From: an uncultured Vampirovibrio sp.
GTDB taxonomy: Bacteria > Cyanobacteriota > Vampirovibrionia > Gastranaerophilales > Gastranaerophilaceae
Assembly: GCA_910577635.1 (NCBI GenBank)
Contig: CAJTNR010000003.1
Location: forward strand, 47,696-111,695
Length of the DNA stretch: 64,000 nt
Direction: 5' to 3'
Shown here: positions 27,801 to 35,927 of the stretch, in pieces
How positions within the stretch are numbered: position 1 is the first letter of the stretch
Layout of the letters: each line of letters opens with the position of its first letter
Translations under genes and position numbers: made by a program
The notes under the pieces: model-generated
What the model was told of the DNA's origin: nothing
What the model saw: only the letters and a program-made list of their open reading frames with translations
Database searches by the model: none

Positions 27801-28394
27801 CCAGATGGCACCGCCCTGAGCAGTGTTATTATTGGATAGATGATTGCCTGTAAAATAGCTTCCAATAATTTTTGTTTCAACACCTGCTGCTTTATCATTG
27901 TTGAGTACTTTAATAGCGCCGCCGTATTGAGCATTTGTAGTTCCAGGGGTATTGTCTTTAATTACTGAATCTGTAATATTGACATTTGTTCTTGAGTTGA
28001 TAAAAGTACCGCTTTGGTTGTTGTTGTCAAAATTGTGGGCTGAGCCTGTATCTTTGATTTCATAGCGCACAAGTTCTCCCTGCTCATTGAATTTTACAAC
28101 AGTATCTGCTGAATTTTCTGTGGGCGCTGTCAAATTAAAGCCACCGACTTGATTAACATCAATTGAATAATTAACATTTTGATCCTGCTGGGTAATACCC
28201 CTGCCGCCAGATCCGTCGATTGAATGCCCGTTTCCATTAATTGTTACCTGACTTGTAACTACACCTGGATACGGGTTAGGTTTAATGTCTTTATCAAGGT
28301 TTAGCTCGCCTTTGAGCTCAACGGCTCCATAGGCAAAATTTGAAAGAAAACATACCAAGGTTAAAGACAATAACATTGAATTTAATTTAAACAT
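24891..28394 (-). CDS. Autotransporter with polymorphic-repeat beta-helix passenger
   Basis: The 1,167-residue protein has a signal peptide (first 23 residues, ending AYG), a long passenger of degenerate beta-helix repeats (about 60-640) marked by GGAIY/GGAIW/GGAIF boxes and NSxFxxN strands, a linker, and a C-terminal beta-barrel (about 880-1167) ending NGIALTLGLDILLGKNREQSL. The repeats resemble Chlamydia-type polymorphic outer membrane proteins. It must sit in an outer membrane, so it is direct evidence of a diderm cell. Likely roles are adhesion or surface interaction; the ligand is unknown. It is a single gene with its own 250-bp AT-rich upstream region. Confidence 0.92.
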   Translation of the reverse strand: MFKLNSMLLSLTLVCFLSNFAYGAVELKGELNLDKDIKPNPYPGVVTSQVTINGNGHSIDGSGGRGITQQDQNVNYSIDVNQVGGFNLTAPTENSADTVVKFNEQGELVRYEIKDTGSAHNFDNNNQSGTFINSRTNVNITDSVIKDNTPGTTNAQYGGAIKVLNNDKAAGVETKIIGSYFTGNHLSNNNTAQGGAIWAQQKNGKLTILDSYFTKNTVNAGTATSSFIQGGAIFNSSGAVDIKNSYFGFNTVTGTSAKGGAIYGDYYSVDNGFVLNSHDLKNVVFENNSVNATSKNASAGALYLANSSNLENVHFISNSANLDAANATKNSNVMGGAFMQGSSSNAISKLKNVVFKNNSITSKNATTAYGGGVYTSSSDVTIENSIFEGNSIDNQADTSLVPSQYFTDTAGGAIYQAASSNGTVTIRNSVFESNKVDSNNYSMGGAIANKSATGYPSTKHLNIYNSTFNNNQANSTADEDMSGMELGAAGGAIYNNNYNVLNVEDSSFTNNSVSTASSSSEKLFGGGAVYNEQDAISTFVDTTFENNTAIGQAASGGAIFNNEGQVNIIAKNKDVVFSGNKAGSNINSLVSNAIYTIKGRINLNAAEGKKIIFNDAIASSDKHTYGVYPKIQINQQGEWENRESTYKSGDNKIPIDAPTQGTIVFNADMTGFVGDVNIYGGTVELGPQGKFFNAINAFNVYNPATLNLANGVIQNHYLGNFNLEANLNLALDADLQKGEIDSFSANSIQVKNDAKINIQKINVIADATAQTTGISLSEYDDLMDIITLEDGAKTALGKIYKYDVELDEEKQELSFTRTGGIDPIINPGGSSKPTIEQINPAVMTGAVATQAGYYTQLNSYDQAFSNIVSKMMAPKIVRQMSDLKNRYAIKDEEAKRLRAFHFENEEAAWFRPYTSFEKVGLKGGVDVDNIMYGSYMGTQSRVFDLKNGKKAQLGGYIGYSGSHQTFSGNSLYQNGGTLGLSGSLYKNNFFSALTANVGASVVQASNMFGNEDFPMLMSGVASKSGYNLEFKEGKFVIQPNFLISYSFINAFDYTNAAGVKISADPLHAIQIAPGVRLFANTKNGWQPYINVAMRWNIIDKTNFSAANVALPELSTKPYIEYGLGIQRTFHETLNGYFQTVIRNGGRNGIALTLGLDILLGKNREQSL

Positions 28395-28596
28395 AATATT
28401 TTCTACTTCCTGTTTGTATTTTTGGTGCTATATAATCTTAACTTAATTTTTATAATAACAATAACAAAGAAAAGTTGCAAACAGAATTTTATTAATTATG
28501 TTTAAAAATTAATAAAAACTTGCCTTTCAACCTGTTTTGTTTCTTTTTTTGTTTTGTATAAATATACTATAAATAGACTAGCTGGAGTGATAATTA

Positions 28597-28628
28597 AAAA
28601 AATATGCCTCTATTAAAGGCATATTTTT
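28597..28628 (-). terminator. Intrinsic terminator after the M48-like gene
   Basis: On the minus strand AAAATATGCC pairs with GGCATATTTT around a short loop and is followed by a T-run, 25 bp beyond the stop at 28653. Confidence 0.8.
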
Positions 28629-28652
28629 GTTTTATTATTCTAATAATTTAAA

Positions 28653-29441
28653 CTACTTTCCTTCGTTTAAAACCCCATAAATTGCATCCCAGGCTGATAA
28701 TCCGCCTCTGGTTTTGAATTTTGAAATTTGAGCTACACTGTATTTTCTGTATTTTTTAACTTCCTTAAGAGACTTTGAAGCAAGCTTTTTGTTGTTTTTT
28801 CTGCTATCTAGAACACTTTGTGCATAAGTTAGAAAATTTTTGTATTCATTGCAGCTATAGCCTGCTTTTAGCTTTTGAGGATATGCATAAGCTGTATAAT
28901 CATAGATATTCATTGCCCTATCGGCATTAGCTGGTTTTGCAAGAAGCGCACCCCAGGTTGTTTGAGTTTGTCTTGTCAAAACAACAATTGATGCTAAGGG
29001 ATTGTAGTTAGCATTTGCCATTAAATTGATGCTTATAACATCTGCTTCTTTGTCTTCTTTTGTCTGGGTGTAGTTTTCAACTAAAGAACCCGTAACATCG
29101 TTTTTTATATCAGTCCCTTTGATTGAGGAAATTAGCTTACCTCTTGATGCGTGTCCTGCAATAATATGACCCAGTTCTGCTGCAATAACATAAGCAGTTT
29201 CGTTATCATTAAGCGCATATTTAAGCTCATCTTGCGAAATGCTTATAACTCTATCCTGTGCAAAACTTGAATTGTCAGGAGTTTTTTTTGTAACTTCAAA
29301 TTTAATTCCTGAAATAGCTATTGCATTTTTAGTTAGTAAATTTTCTCCTATTGTACTTACTTTTGCCTCAGGATTATAAGAAGCTGCAAAAGCTCCAAGA
29401 GTCAAGGTTAAAGAACAAAATAATACAAGTATTTTTTTCAT
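28653..29441 (-). CDS. Secreted M48-like protein with a degenerate HExxH (AELGH)
   Basis: The 262-residue protein has a signal peptide (MKKILVLFCSLTLTLGAFAA) and an M48 (Ste24/HtpX/BepA-like) fold: YVIAAELGHIIAGHASR at 84-100 and the downstream EDKEADVISINLMANANYNP, which carries the third ligand Glu. The first His of HExxH is Ala88 (codon GCA), so only His92 and the downstream Glu remain. It may be a non-catalytic homolog or chaperone, or the codon could be a sequence error. The gene upstream (29455-29880) is only 13 bp away, so they are likely co-transcribed. Confidence 0.78.
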   Translation of the reverse strand: MKKILVLFCSLTLTLGAFAASYNPEAKVSTIGENLLTKNAIAISGIKFEVTKKTPDNSSFAQDRVISISQDELKYALNDNETAYVIAAELGHIIAGHASRGKLISSIKGTDIKNDVTGSLVENYTQTKEDKEADVISINLMANANYNPLASIVVLTRQTQTTWGALLAKPANADRAMNIYDYTAYAYPQKLKAGYSCNEYKNFLTYAQSVLDSRKNNKKLASKSLKEVKKYRKYSVAQISKFKTRGGLSAWDAIYGVLNEGK

Positions 29442-29454
29442 AGTATAGCTCCTT

Positions 29455-29880
29455 TTAGTTTTGTTTTTCTATAAGAGAATTTATTAAATCGATATAAATA
29501 TCCCTTTTCATAATTGCAAACTTATAGCTTTCATCGGTTTTTGTGTCAATTACAAAGGCAACCGGAAAAACATTCTTTAGAAGTGCTTTTTCAATTGAAG
29601 CTATATCTTCCAGCGCTATTGTAACTTTTTGTGAATCAGATAGGCAAAAATAAGGGACAAACATAACCCTTTTATTGGTAAAAGCAAACTCTCCGGATAA
29701 TTGTGTTTCTCCAAGACCGCTGTCTTGCCAGTAATCCCCTTTTGCCATTTTAATAATTTCTTCACCTTCCATAAGTTTGAATTTTTCCGGATGAAAACCT
29801 CTGCACTTAACGATTAAGACAATAATGCCGACAAGGATTAAAAATCCTATCAGATGTGCAATAATACCAATTAAAAACAT
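29455..29880 (-). CDS. Membrane protein with a bacterial PH/GRAM-like domain
   Basis: From the ATG at 29880 (AAAGGAGTAAGAATA just upstream) the protein is 141 residues. An earlier in-frame start at 29931 lacks a ribosome site. It has one N-terminal membrane helix (MFLIGIIAHLIGFLILVGII), then a beta-rich domain with GEFAFTNKRVMFVPYF and IALEDIASIEK, the pattern of GRAM/bPH domains that bind membranes or partners. It precedes the M48-like gene and may act with it at the envelope. Confidence 0.7.
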   Translation of the reverse strand: MFLIGIIAHLIGFLILVGIIVLIVKCRGFHPEKFKLMEGEEIIKMAKGDYWQDSGLGETQLSGEFAFTNKRVMFVPYFCLSDSQKVTIALEDIASIEKALLKNVFPVAFVIDTKTDESYKFAIMKRDIYIDLINSLIEKQN

Positions 29881-29996
29881 TATTCTTACTCCTTTTAAAT
29901 TTATAATAACAATAAAATATTTTACTAGCAATAAATATTTTTTTGTGGTTTATATATAAATACAAATTATCTGGAATTAAATTTTGAAAGGCGAAT

Positions 29997-31241
29997 ATGA
30001 CATCTCCCGTGAGTTTTTTAGGTGCAAAGATTGTAAGAAGAATTGATAAAAAAGACAAAGCAGGTCTCAATGCTTTGAATGATGAAACTTTAAAAATGCA
30101 AAAACCATACCAGGAAGGATTGAATCTGCCAAAGTGTAAAATTAAATCTATACCTGGAAGCTATATTGTTGAGTATAAACTCAAGGGTGATCCAGCGGAT
30201 TTTGATCAGAATCCTTTAACTGAAAAGCATTTGGATAATTTGTTTAATAACTTGTTTATTCTTGATAGAAACCAAATTTATCATTCTAATTTATCTAAAG
30301 ACAATGTTTTGTTCGATAATGATGATAAAGGATCTGTTCAGCTTAATTCTTTAAGCTATGCTGATAATTATAAGTTAACCAATAATAAACAGTTCAGCTT
30401 TTTTGACAAAGAAGAGAATGAACGCAGCTTTTTTCCTTCTAATGCAGATAGTTTTGAATGGATGAACTTTTGTCAATATGTTGACAATATTGAAAGTTAC
30501 AGGAACAAATATTTTGCTATTGAGGATTATTTAAGCGCAAAATCTTCTTATCATAGAAAAAGAGCAATGTTTCTTGAAAGAAGTGGTTTTGATAAAGACG
30601 ATAAGGCACTAAGAAGTGAAATTATTAAAGAAGAAGTCTTTAAAAATCCTTCTAATTCTTTAATTAGATACACTAATGACAAATTTAGAATTTACAACAA
30701 AAGATTGCAGGCGGATAACAATTATAACAATGATGAGAATCCTATTGTAAGATTTGCCTCAATTCTGGATTTATTCTATAGCGCAAAAGAGTTGATTGAT
30801 TTAAAGCAAAAAGCATTAAATAATCAAAACTCAACAAAAGATATAATGGAAAAAGAATATTATAAATATGAGCTTGAGATTGTAAATTCAACATTGCAAA
30901 CAGTTCTTGAAGAAGCCTTTAAAAAAGCCGATGCTAACTTTAAAGGTGAAAACTATACTTCAATCGGAGGTTTGTATCTGGGCAACAGTTATGATAATAA
31001 GCTTTTTGTGGAATTATTCGACGAAATTGAAGCCGAAGAGGATGATATTGAAAAAGGTGAAAAAATTTATGATATTATAACTTATTATAATAATTTAATT
31101 GAGGATTGGGATTTTGTTAATAATTCGCACTATAAAAAAGCTTATCAAAAACACAATATCAAAACTCCTAATTCTGCCATAGTTCGTATGCCTGCTTTAA
31201 GCGGCCATTGGGTTTCAAGAATTGCTTATAGGCAAATTTAA
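29997..31241 (+). CDS. Pseudokinase-like hypothetical protein
   Basis: This 414-residue protein starts MTSPVSFLGAKIV. Residues 85-125 read LFILDRNQIYHSNLSKDNVLF, then GSVQLNSLSYAD. This is laid out like the catalytic and metal loops of protein-kinase-fold enzymes (HxDLxxxN; DFG), but both Asp positions are Asn (N98 and N117). The rest is helical with no signal peptide. It could be a pseudokinase effector; the resemblance is short and may be chance. A single AAAGGCG ribosome site precedes ATG 29997; the gene diverges from the bPH gene. Confidence 0.6.
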   Translation: MTSPVSFLGAKIVRRIDKKDKAGLNALNDETLKMQKPYQEGLNLPKCKIKSIPGSYIVEYKLKGDPADFDQNPLTEKHLDNLFNNLFILDRNQIYHSNLSKDNVLFDNDDKGSVQLNSLSYADNYKLTNNKQFSFFDKEENERSFFPSNADSFEWMNFCQYVDNIESYRNKYFAIEDYLSAKSSYHRKRAMFLERSGFDKDDKALRSEIIKEEVFKNPSNSLIRYTNDKFRIYNKRLQADNNYNNDENPIVRFASILDLFYSAKELIDLKQKALNNQNSTKDIMEKEYYKYELEIVNSTLQTVLEEAFKKADANFKGENYTSIGGLYLGNSYDNKLFVELFDEIEAEEDDIEKGEKIYDIITYYNNLIEDWDFVNNSHYKKAYQKHNIKTPNSAIVRMPALSGHWVSRIAYRQI

Positions 31242-31250
31242 AAAATTAAT

Positions 31251-31280
31251 TTGACAATAAGAACTGTTTGGTTTTAAAAT
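31251..31280 (+). promoter_or_regulatory. Sigma-70-like promoter for tRNA-Gln
   Basis: TTGACA (31251-31256) and TAAAAT (31275-31280) are 18 bp apart and end 10 bp before the tRNA 5' end. Confidence 0.65.
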
Positions 31281-31290
31281 TATAACATAT

Positions 31291-31361
31291 TCCCGAATCG
31301 TCTAGCGGCAGGACAGAAGATTCTGGCTCTTCTAACGGTGGTTCGAATCCATCTTCGGGAG
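31291..31361 (+). tRNA. tRNA-Gln (anticodon CTG)
   Basis: Acceptor TCCCGAA/TTCGGGA, anticodon stem GAAGA/TCTTC with loop TTCTGGC, T arm GGTGG-TTCGAAT-CCATC, discriminator G, no encoded CCA, then a T-run. Anticodon CTG reads CAG codons. A TTG isoacceptor is expected elsewhere. Confidence 0.88.
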
Positions 31362-31393
31362 TTTTTTGTTTTTGTTTGGTTTCTAGGAACAAC

Positions 31394-31792
31394 ATGCAGG
31401 AAAATCAAGAAAACTTTCATTTTAAAAATAAAAGAATGCATTTTTCAAAGGATTTTAAAAGAAAGGTTTTAATTGAGTTTGCTGCAGTAAAAAAACCCAA
31501 AGAAGCATTCAGGGTGTGTGGTTTTGAGGTTGATAATAAAAAAGTTAAAGATTTAAAATATGCTTCTAAACTTTTGTATAAATGGAAAAGAGAGTTTATG
31601 AATAATAGGTGTATGCTTTCTTTTTTAAACTCAGAATTTACAGACGATGATATTGAAAAAGAAATTTTAATCCTTGAAAGCTCAAATGATAATGATATTG
31701 ACGATCTATCATTATTCTTGAGGAATAAAATTAAAAAATATTTTCGAAATAAAAGAAAGAGAAAATTGGAAAAAGAAAAGAATATTGAATGA
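31394..31792 (+). CDS. HTH protein resembling a transposase DNA-binding domain
   Basis: From ATG 31394 (CTAGGAACAAC upstream) the protein has 132 residues. The N-terminal half, with MHFSKDFKRKVLIEF, KKPKEAFRVCGFEV and KLLYKWKREF, has the build of the HTH_Tnp/IS3 OrfA DNA-binding domain (EFK..VV...; .WK.). No catalytic transposase follows. The C-terminus is acidic and then very basic (KRKRKLEKEK). It could be a domesticated transposase-like regulator. It follows tRNA-Gln by 33 bp. Confidence 0.6.
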   Translation: MQENQENFHFKNKRMHFSKDFKRKVLIEFAAVKKPKEAFRVCGFEVDNKKVKDLKYASKLLYKWKREFMNNRCMLSFLNSEFTDDDIEKEILILESSNDNDIDDLSLFLRNKIKKYFRNKRKRKLEKEKNIE

Positions 31793-31913
31793 TATATTAA
31801 TTTTTTTTAAGTAATCTTAAAAAAAAGAAAAAATGGATTTGACAAAAAAATGTTTTTTTGATTTTATATTAATACACAGTCGTTGTAGAAACAAATGAAG
31901 AAGGAGTTGCTAA

Positions 31914-32516
31914 ATGCAAGATAATGAATTACCAAAGAATATGGGTAAAAAAATAGTTGATGCACTAAAGCAACAAGACTTTGAAGAGTCTACCGAATTA
32001 AATCTTGACACTCCAATGGACAGCTTTTCATCCAATGATGATATATCCCTTGAAAGTTTAAGTCAATCTGATTCTAAAGATGCTTCGTTTGATTTTGGCG
32101 ACAGTGCAAAAGATTACCAGCCTGTTTTCTCTGTGAACAATGAAGAAGTTTCATCTAATCCGGATTTAAAGCTGTCAATCGATAATGAAGAAGATGTTGA
32201 AGAATTTGAAATGCCAAATAATATCAATGTCTTAAAAAGATTGATTTCTCAACTACCAACCGGTGTTCCAAGACAAACTGGTGCTCAGATCATAAGGCAA
32301 ACAATTGAAGCATTGGGAATCCCAATGAAGACCGTTCTTCAAGATGCTCAAAGAGTTAGAGATTGTTTAAACAGTTCAATTAAAGACTGTAATTATACAA
32401 TTCAAGAATACAAAACCAATATCAGAACTCTTGAAAAACAAGCTTCAAGTTATCAAAAACAATTAACCAAACTTAATGATATAATCGGTTTATTTGTTTA
32501 CAACGATAAAAAGTAA
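31914..32516 (+). CDS. Hypothetical acidic protein with C-terminal coiled coil
   Basis: The 200-residue protein has an acidic, Ser/Asp-rich disordered N-terminal half (residues 20-100) and a well-ordered C-terminal half beginning NINVLKRLISQLPTGVPRQTG, then AQIIRQTIEALGIPMKTVL and a coiled coil (EYKTNIRTLEKQASSYQKQL). The ordered part looks conserved and resembles the DivIVA/coiled-coil scaffolds only in a general way. A GAAGGAG ribosome site and a TTGACA element at 31839 support expression. It lies directly upstream of tRNA-Glu and is probably chromosomal backbone. Confidence 0.65.
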   Translation: MQDNELPKNMGKKIVDALKQQDFEESTELNLDTPMDSFSSNDDISLESLSQSDSKDASFDFGDSAKDYQPVFSVNNEEVSSNPDLKLSIDNEEDVEEFEMPNNINVLKRLISQLPTGVPRQTGAQIIRQTIEALGIPMKTVLQDAQRVRDCLNSSIKDCNYTIQEYKTNIRTLEKQASSYQKQLTKLNDIIGLFVYNDKK

Positions 32517-32536
32517 AAATTAAATAAGAAGTCTAT

Positions 32537-32609
32537 GCCCCCATCGTCTAGAGGCCTAGGACAACACCCTTTCACGGTGTAGACAGGGATTCGAATTCCC
32601 TTGGGGGTA
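32537..32609 (+). tRNA. tRNA-Glu (anticodon TTC), integration target of island 2
   Basis: Acceptor GCCCCCA/TGGGGGT, anticodon stem ACACC/GGTGT with loop CTTTCAC, T arm AGGGA-TTCGAAT-TCCCT, discriminator A followed by CCA in the DNA. Its 3' end carries the left copy of the 12-bp repeat, and the coding sequence of the island recombinase ends inside it on the other strand. A GGCACC/GGTGCC hairpin at 32624-32640 follows. Confidence 0.95.
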
Positions 32610-34066
32610 CCATATTAATAGAAGGCACCGATAAGGTGCCTATTATTTTGAATAGGCTTGACATTCGACTGTTTCGAAAAACTCCGGTTTCATATCTCAG
32701 ACCATTTGGAAATATTATTTTTTGTAGTCTTTCTTTTATATCAATGTTACTATTTAACCAAAAACTATCAAGATTATCTAAAATATTGCAAGCATATTCT
32801 AAGCATTCATTAAAATTATTTTCTGGTATATTATTTACTGCAATTTTAGATTTTAAATCTAGTTCAGCTTTTTCAAATTGTTCAACTTTCATCTTGTAAG
32901 CATCACTAGAAATTTTTTCTTCAATTAATAAATCAAGCAATTTACTTTTGTTGTTTTTTTATACCTTCTAATTGTTTATTGAGAATTTTATAACTCTTTC
33001 TAGTATCTTCTGTACTTTTATTATAAACATCCTTCATAATGGTTTTAAACAATTTTAATAAGGGTTTCTCGGGTTTTATTTTTGTTAAATATTCTACAAA
33101 ATTATTTTCTAATTTATCTTTAGCAATATTAAAATGAGCAATACAATCTTTGTTATAACATCTGTAATAGTAATATTTTTGTCCTTTTCTACCATGTGGA
33201 GTATCACCAGTTAATGGTTGATTGCAATAAGGACATGTAATAAACTGTTTTAAAGGAAACATTGGATTTTGCCTTAAATGAGGCACAGCTTGAGCTTTAT
33301 TACCATTTAATATAGCTTGTACCGTATAAAATGTATGTTCATCAATAAGTGGTTTAAAATTTCCTTTTATTGGTTTATCTGAATATTTTTCATTTACCAA
33401 ATATCCATAATAAACCGGCTTTCTCAATAAATCGCATAAAGTATTTGCACTGATCTTAATATCATTTTCTCTTAAATATGCTAATAAATCAGTTTGTCTA
33501 TAAAGTCCAGTTGCAAAATCTTCAAAAATCTTTTTTATATGTGTGCCTTTTGTGTCATCTATATATAGTTTTTTATTTATCATTTTGTAACCAATAGGAG
33601 CTTTCCATAACCAATTACCTTCTAAAAAAGCTTGTTCCATGCCAGCTTTTACTCTTTCAGATTTTACATCATTTTCATATTGAGCAAAAGAACCAATTAT
33701 ATTCCTCATTAAGTTACCTGTAGCATTTTCTTCGTTGTTTTCGGTAGCTGAAATGACTTTTATTCCATATTTCTGCAACTTACCAAATAGAGCAATCTGA
33801 TCTTCTAGTTTTCTTGTAAATCTATCAAATCTCCAAACAATAATACTATCAATACTTTTTTTATTTTCAATACAGTACCTTATAAGATTTTGCAGTTGAG
33901 GTCTATTTGTTGTTTTTGCACTTACACCTTCTTCTTTAAAAATTTTTAAAATTTCATAACTATTTCTTGTAGCAAAGGTTTTACATTCTAATTCTTGCTT
34001 GGTTAAACTAAAACCATGTTTAGCTTGTTCGTCTGTCGAAACTCTTGTATAGATTATTGCTTTCAT
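32572..34066 (-). pseudogene. Serine recombinase split by a frameshift near 32,950
   Basis: The N-terminal part (start ATG 34066, AIIYTRVSTDEQ with the catalytic Ser, then Recombinase domain and zinc ribbon CPYCNQPL/CYNKDC) ends at a stop at 32942. The coiled-coil remainder (SKLLDLLIEEKISSDAYKM) continues in another frame to 32572 and ends inside antisense tRNA-Glu. The two parts together are about 500 residues, the same as the intact copy at 10288-11799. An A7 run (ATAAAAAAACAAC) lies just before the first stop and fits one extra base. A TTG reinitiation two bases after the stop is an alternative. Function is doubtful unless the shift is an error. Confidence 0.85.
32604..32615 (+). repeat. 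attL-like direct repeat in the tRNA-Glu 3' end
   Basis: GGGGTACCATAT. It covers the last acceptor bases, the discriminator and CCA of tRNA-Glu. TTCGAATT lies 6 bp upstream (T-loop). Confidence 0.8.
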
Positions 34067-34205
34067 TATTTTTAACCTCAAAATAATTATTTACTATTAC
34101 TTGCGACATTTGATATAAACCATATCTTATATTCTCTAGTTCATCATTTGACAATTCATCTTCACTTAACCCTAAAATTTTACGGCATTCTTCAATACTA
34201 AGCAT
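34020..34205 (-). CDS. Small mobile-element ORF upstream of the recombinase
   Basis: The 61-residue acidic protein starts MLSIEECRKILGLSEDELSN and overlaps the recombinase start by 47 nt. Small proteins of this kind, with ILGxxxxxLSDEE and helices, commonly lie just upstream of serine recombinases. It may couple translation to the recombinase or aid directionality. No domain is recognised. Confidence 0.6.
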   Translation of the reverse strand: MLSIEECRKILGLSEDELSNDELENIRYGLYQMSQVIVNNYFEVKNNESNNLYKSFDRRTS

Positions 34206-34312
34206 TTGCTTATTCCCTACTGCTTGTATTGAAGCTCAAGTATTACATTGTCACTTCAAAGACATGATTTACTATAATAAATAGTTAAATTAGCTCAGTT
34301 TATTCAATGTCA

Positions 34313-35260
34313 CTAATCTAGCTTTTCAGTTTTTTCTATTGAAATATTGTAGGATTTCCCCGTTCCTTTTCCAATAGTTGTTTTAATATATTTATTTTGC
34401 TTTACAAGATTTTCCAATTCTTCATTGGTAATATCTGTATTATTTTTTATTTGAGTTGTTCTGAGTAATAATGATTTATTGTTAGATTTCTTTTCAATTC
34501 TTATATGTTTTATTTCATCATCTCTTATAGTTTTAATAATTTTTTGTTCTTTAGAATTTGGCAAATCTTCTTTCAATGATAATTCATCTGTAATTGCTTT
34601 TTCGTTATCAGAATGGAAAATATATTCTGCAAAAACACTTAAGTATTTTGAAAAAGGTAAAACTAAAAATGGTTTAAATTGTTTTAATCCATGTGCAATA
34701 TTTAAAGCTAAATCTTTTTCGGTTAAATAGAATGCATTGCAATTATCATCTATCATTATGAAGAAATTTACACCTCTTTTATAAAAAGTAGATGCGTAAA
34801 AATCAAAATATTTATAATTAAATGTCCGATTTTTTACAAGAACATCAGCACGATCATCAATTATCTGTTGTACAATACCTTTAATTTGTTCGTTTGAATA
34901 ACCAAACTTTTTTAAATCGTTTATAAGAAGCAATTGAACACCTGTTCTAATCGAATATTTCCGCCATTGAATGTTGCTGGTTCTTTTATCCTCAAATAAA
35001 CCTTTTGTATTCCAATCATTAACTTTACGATAAGTAATTTCAGATTTATTATTGTTTGATAATTGTTTTGAAGCTTCAAATATTGTTTTTATCGATAAAA
35101 ATGGATGAATAAAATAAGCATTTAAAATAGTTAATTCATAGTATTCTGATGTATTCACAATATTTTCTACAAAAAATGCGTTTTTATATTCATCAGCAGT
35201 TTTATAATCTTTTATATTTATAAATTTTGGATTAAAATTTTCTAAATCAATATCATTCAT
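34313..35260 (-). CDS. MerR-like HTH protein with a large unknown C-terminal domain
   Basis: The 315-residue protein contains residues about 60-125 that follow the MerR helix-turn-helix pattern: SEITYRKVNDWNTKGLFEDKR, then WRKYSIRTGVQLLLINDLKKF and GYSNEQIKGI. The C-terminal 190 residues have no recognised sensor domain. Possible functions are regulator of the island or replication-type initiator. It stands alone with 50-80 bp on each side. Confidence 0.65.
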   Translation of the reverse strand: MNDIDLENFNPKFINIKDYKTADEYKNAFFVENIVNTSEYYELTILNAYFIHPFLSIKTIFEASKQLSNNNKSEITYRKVNDWNTKGLFEDKRTSNIQWRKYSIRTGVQLLLINDLKKFGYSNEQIKGIVQQIIDDRADVLVKNRTFNYKYFDFYASTFYKRGVNFFIMIDDNCNAFYLTEKDLALNIAHGLKQFKPFLVLPFSKYLSVFAEYIFHSDNEKAITDELSLKEDLPNSKEQKIIKTIRDDEIKHIRIEKKSNNKSLLLRTTQIKNNTDITNEELENLVKQNKYIKTTIGKGTGKSYNISIEKTEKLD

Positions 35261-35337
35261 TTTTATACCTCAATGTATAATTTATTATAATGCGTTATAA
35301 TTATACATGCAAGTATAATTTAAGAAATATTAAATCT

Positions 35338-35870
35338 TTATTCCAAAACGAACCCATTAGAGTTTGAAACATTTATATCTGGAGTATTTGGAATATATTT
35401 ATATTCAGAATTTCTATTAACCACAAGTCTTTCTAATTCATGTTCTATTTTAATAAGATTATTTTGAATACTTGTTTTATATTTCTGGAATTGATTTAGT
35501 TCATCAATAAGATCAAGTTTTATTTCTGGTTCATATCCTTTTTCAAGCATGTAGAAAAATCCATTTCTATATCTGGATGTATTTTGGTTTCCAGATATTC
35601 TTTTTCAACTAAACATATTCTTCTAAAAGTTAATAAATTAGATAAAAGGATTTCCACCATTTGATTTTCGTACTCATTAGCCGGCATGAAACAATTATAA
35701 ATAGATTTGCAAAAATCTTCATTATTTAATTTATCAAATTCCGTTGTAATCTTGCTAAAAAAGCCATATTTTGTTGCATTTTGACTTGATATAGCTTTTC
35801 CGGCTTCTGTTTTAACACCACTTTTAATAGCATTCTTCCTGTTTGCTTTAACTTGTTTGGATGTAGTCAT
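35338..35870 (-). pseudogene. Mobile-element protein (KANRKNA-type) with a frameshift
   Basis: The first part (ATG 35870) reads MTTSKQVKANRKNAIKSG, VKTEAGKAISSQNATKYGFF and then a helical segment MVEILLSNLLTFRRICLVE. This matches a widespread small family that starts with EANRRNAxxSTGPxTxEGK. It stops at 35520. The expected C-terminal helix (LDLIDELNQFQKYKTSIQ, then IEHELERLVV) continues in another frame down to 35338. A T5 run at about 35,555 fits one missing base. Together they give about 177 residues, the family's normal size. Confidence 0.65.
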
Positions 35871-35927
35871 AAGTATTTTCTCCTTATGACTATTATATAA
35901 TTTTTTGTAAAATTCTGCTTTTTCGTA

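Noticed and set aside
24891..28394. Plus-strand ORFs within the autotransporter
   Set aside because: They are antisense shadows of a long, repetitive, clearly coding gene, and have no ribosome sites.
32934..32960. Programmed -1 frameshift in the island 2 recombinase
   Set aside because: The downstream frame needs a +1 (or -2) shift, whereas the A7 run would favour -1 slippage. No stimulatory structure is evident.
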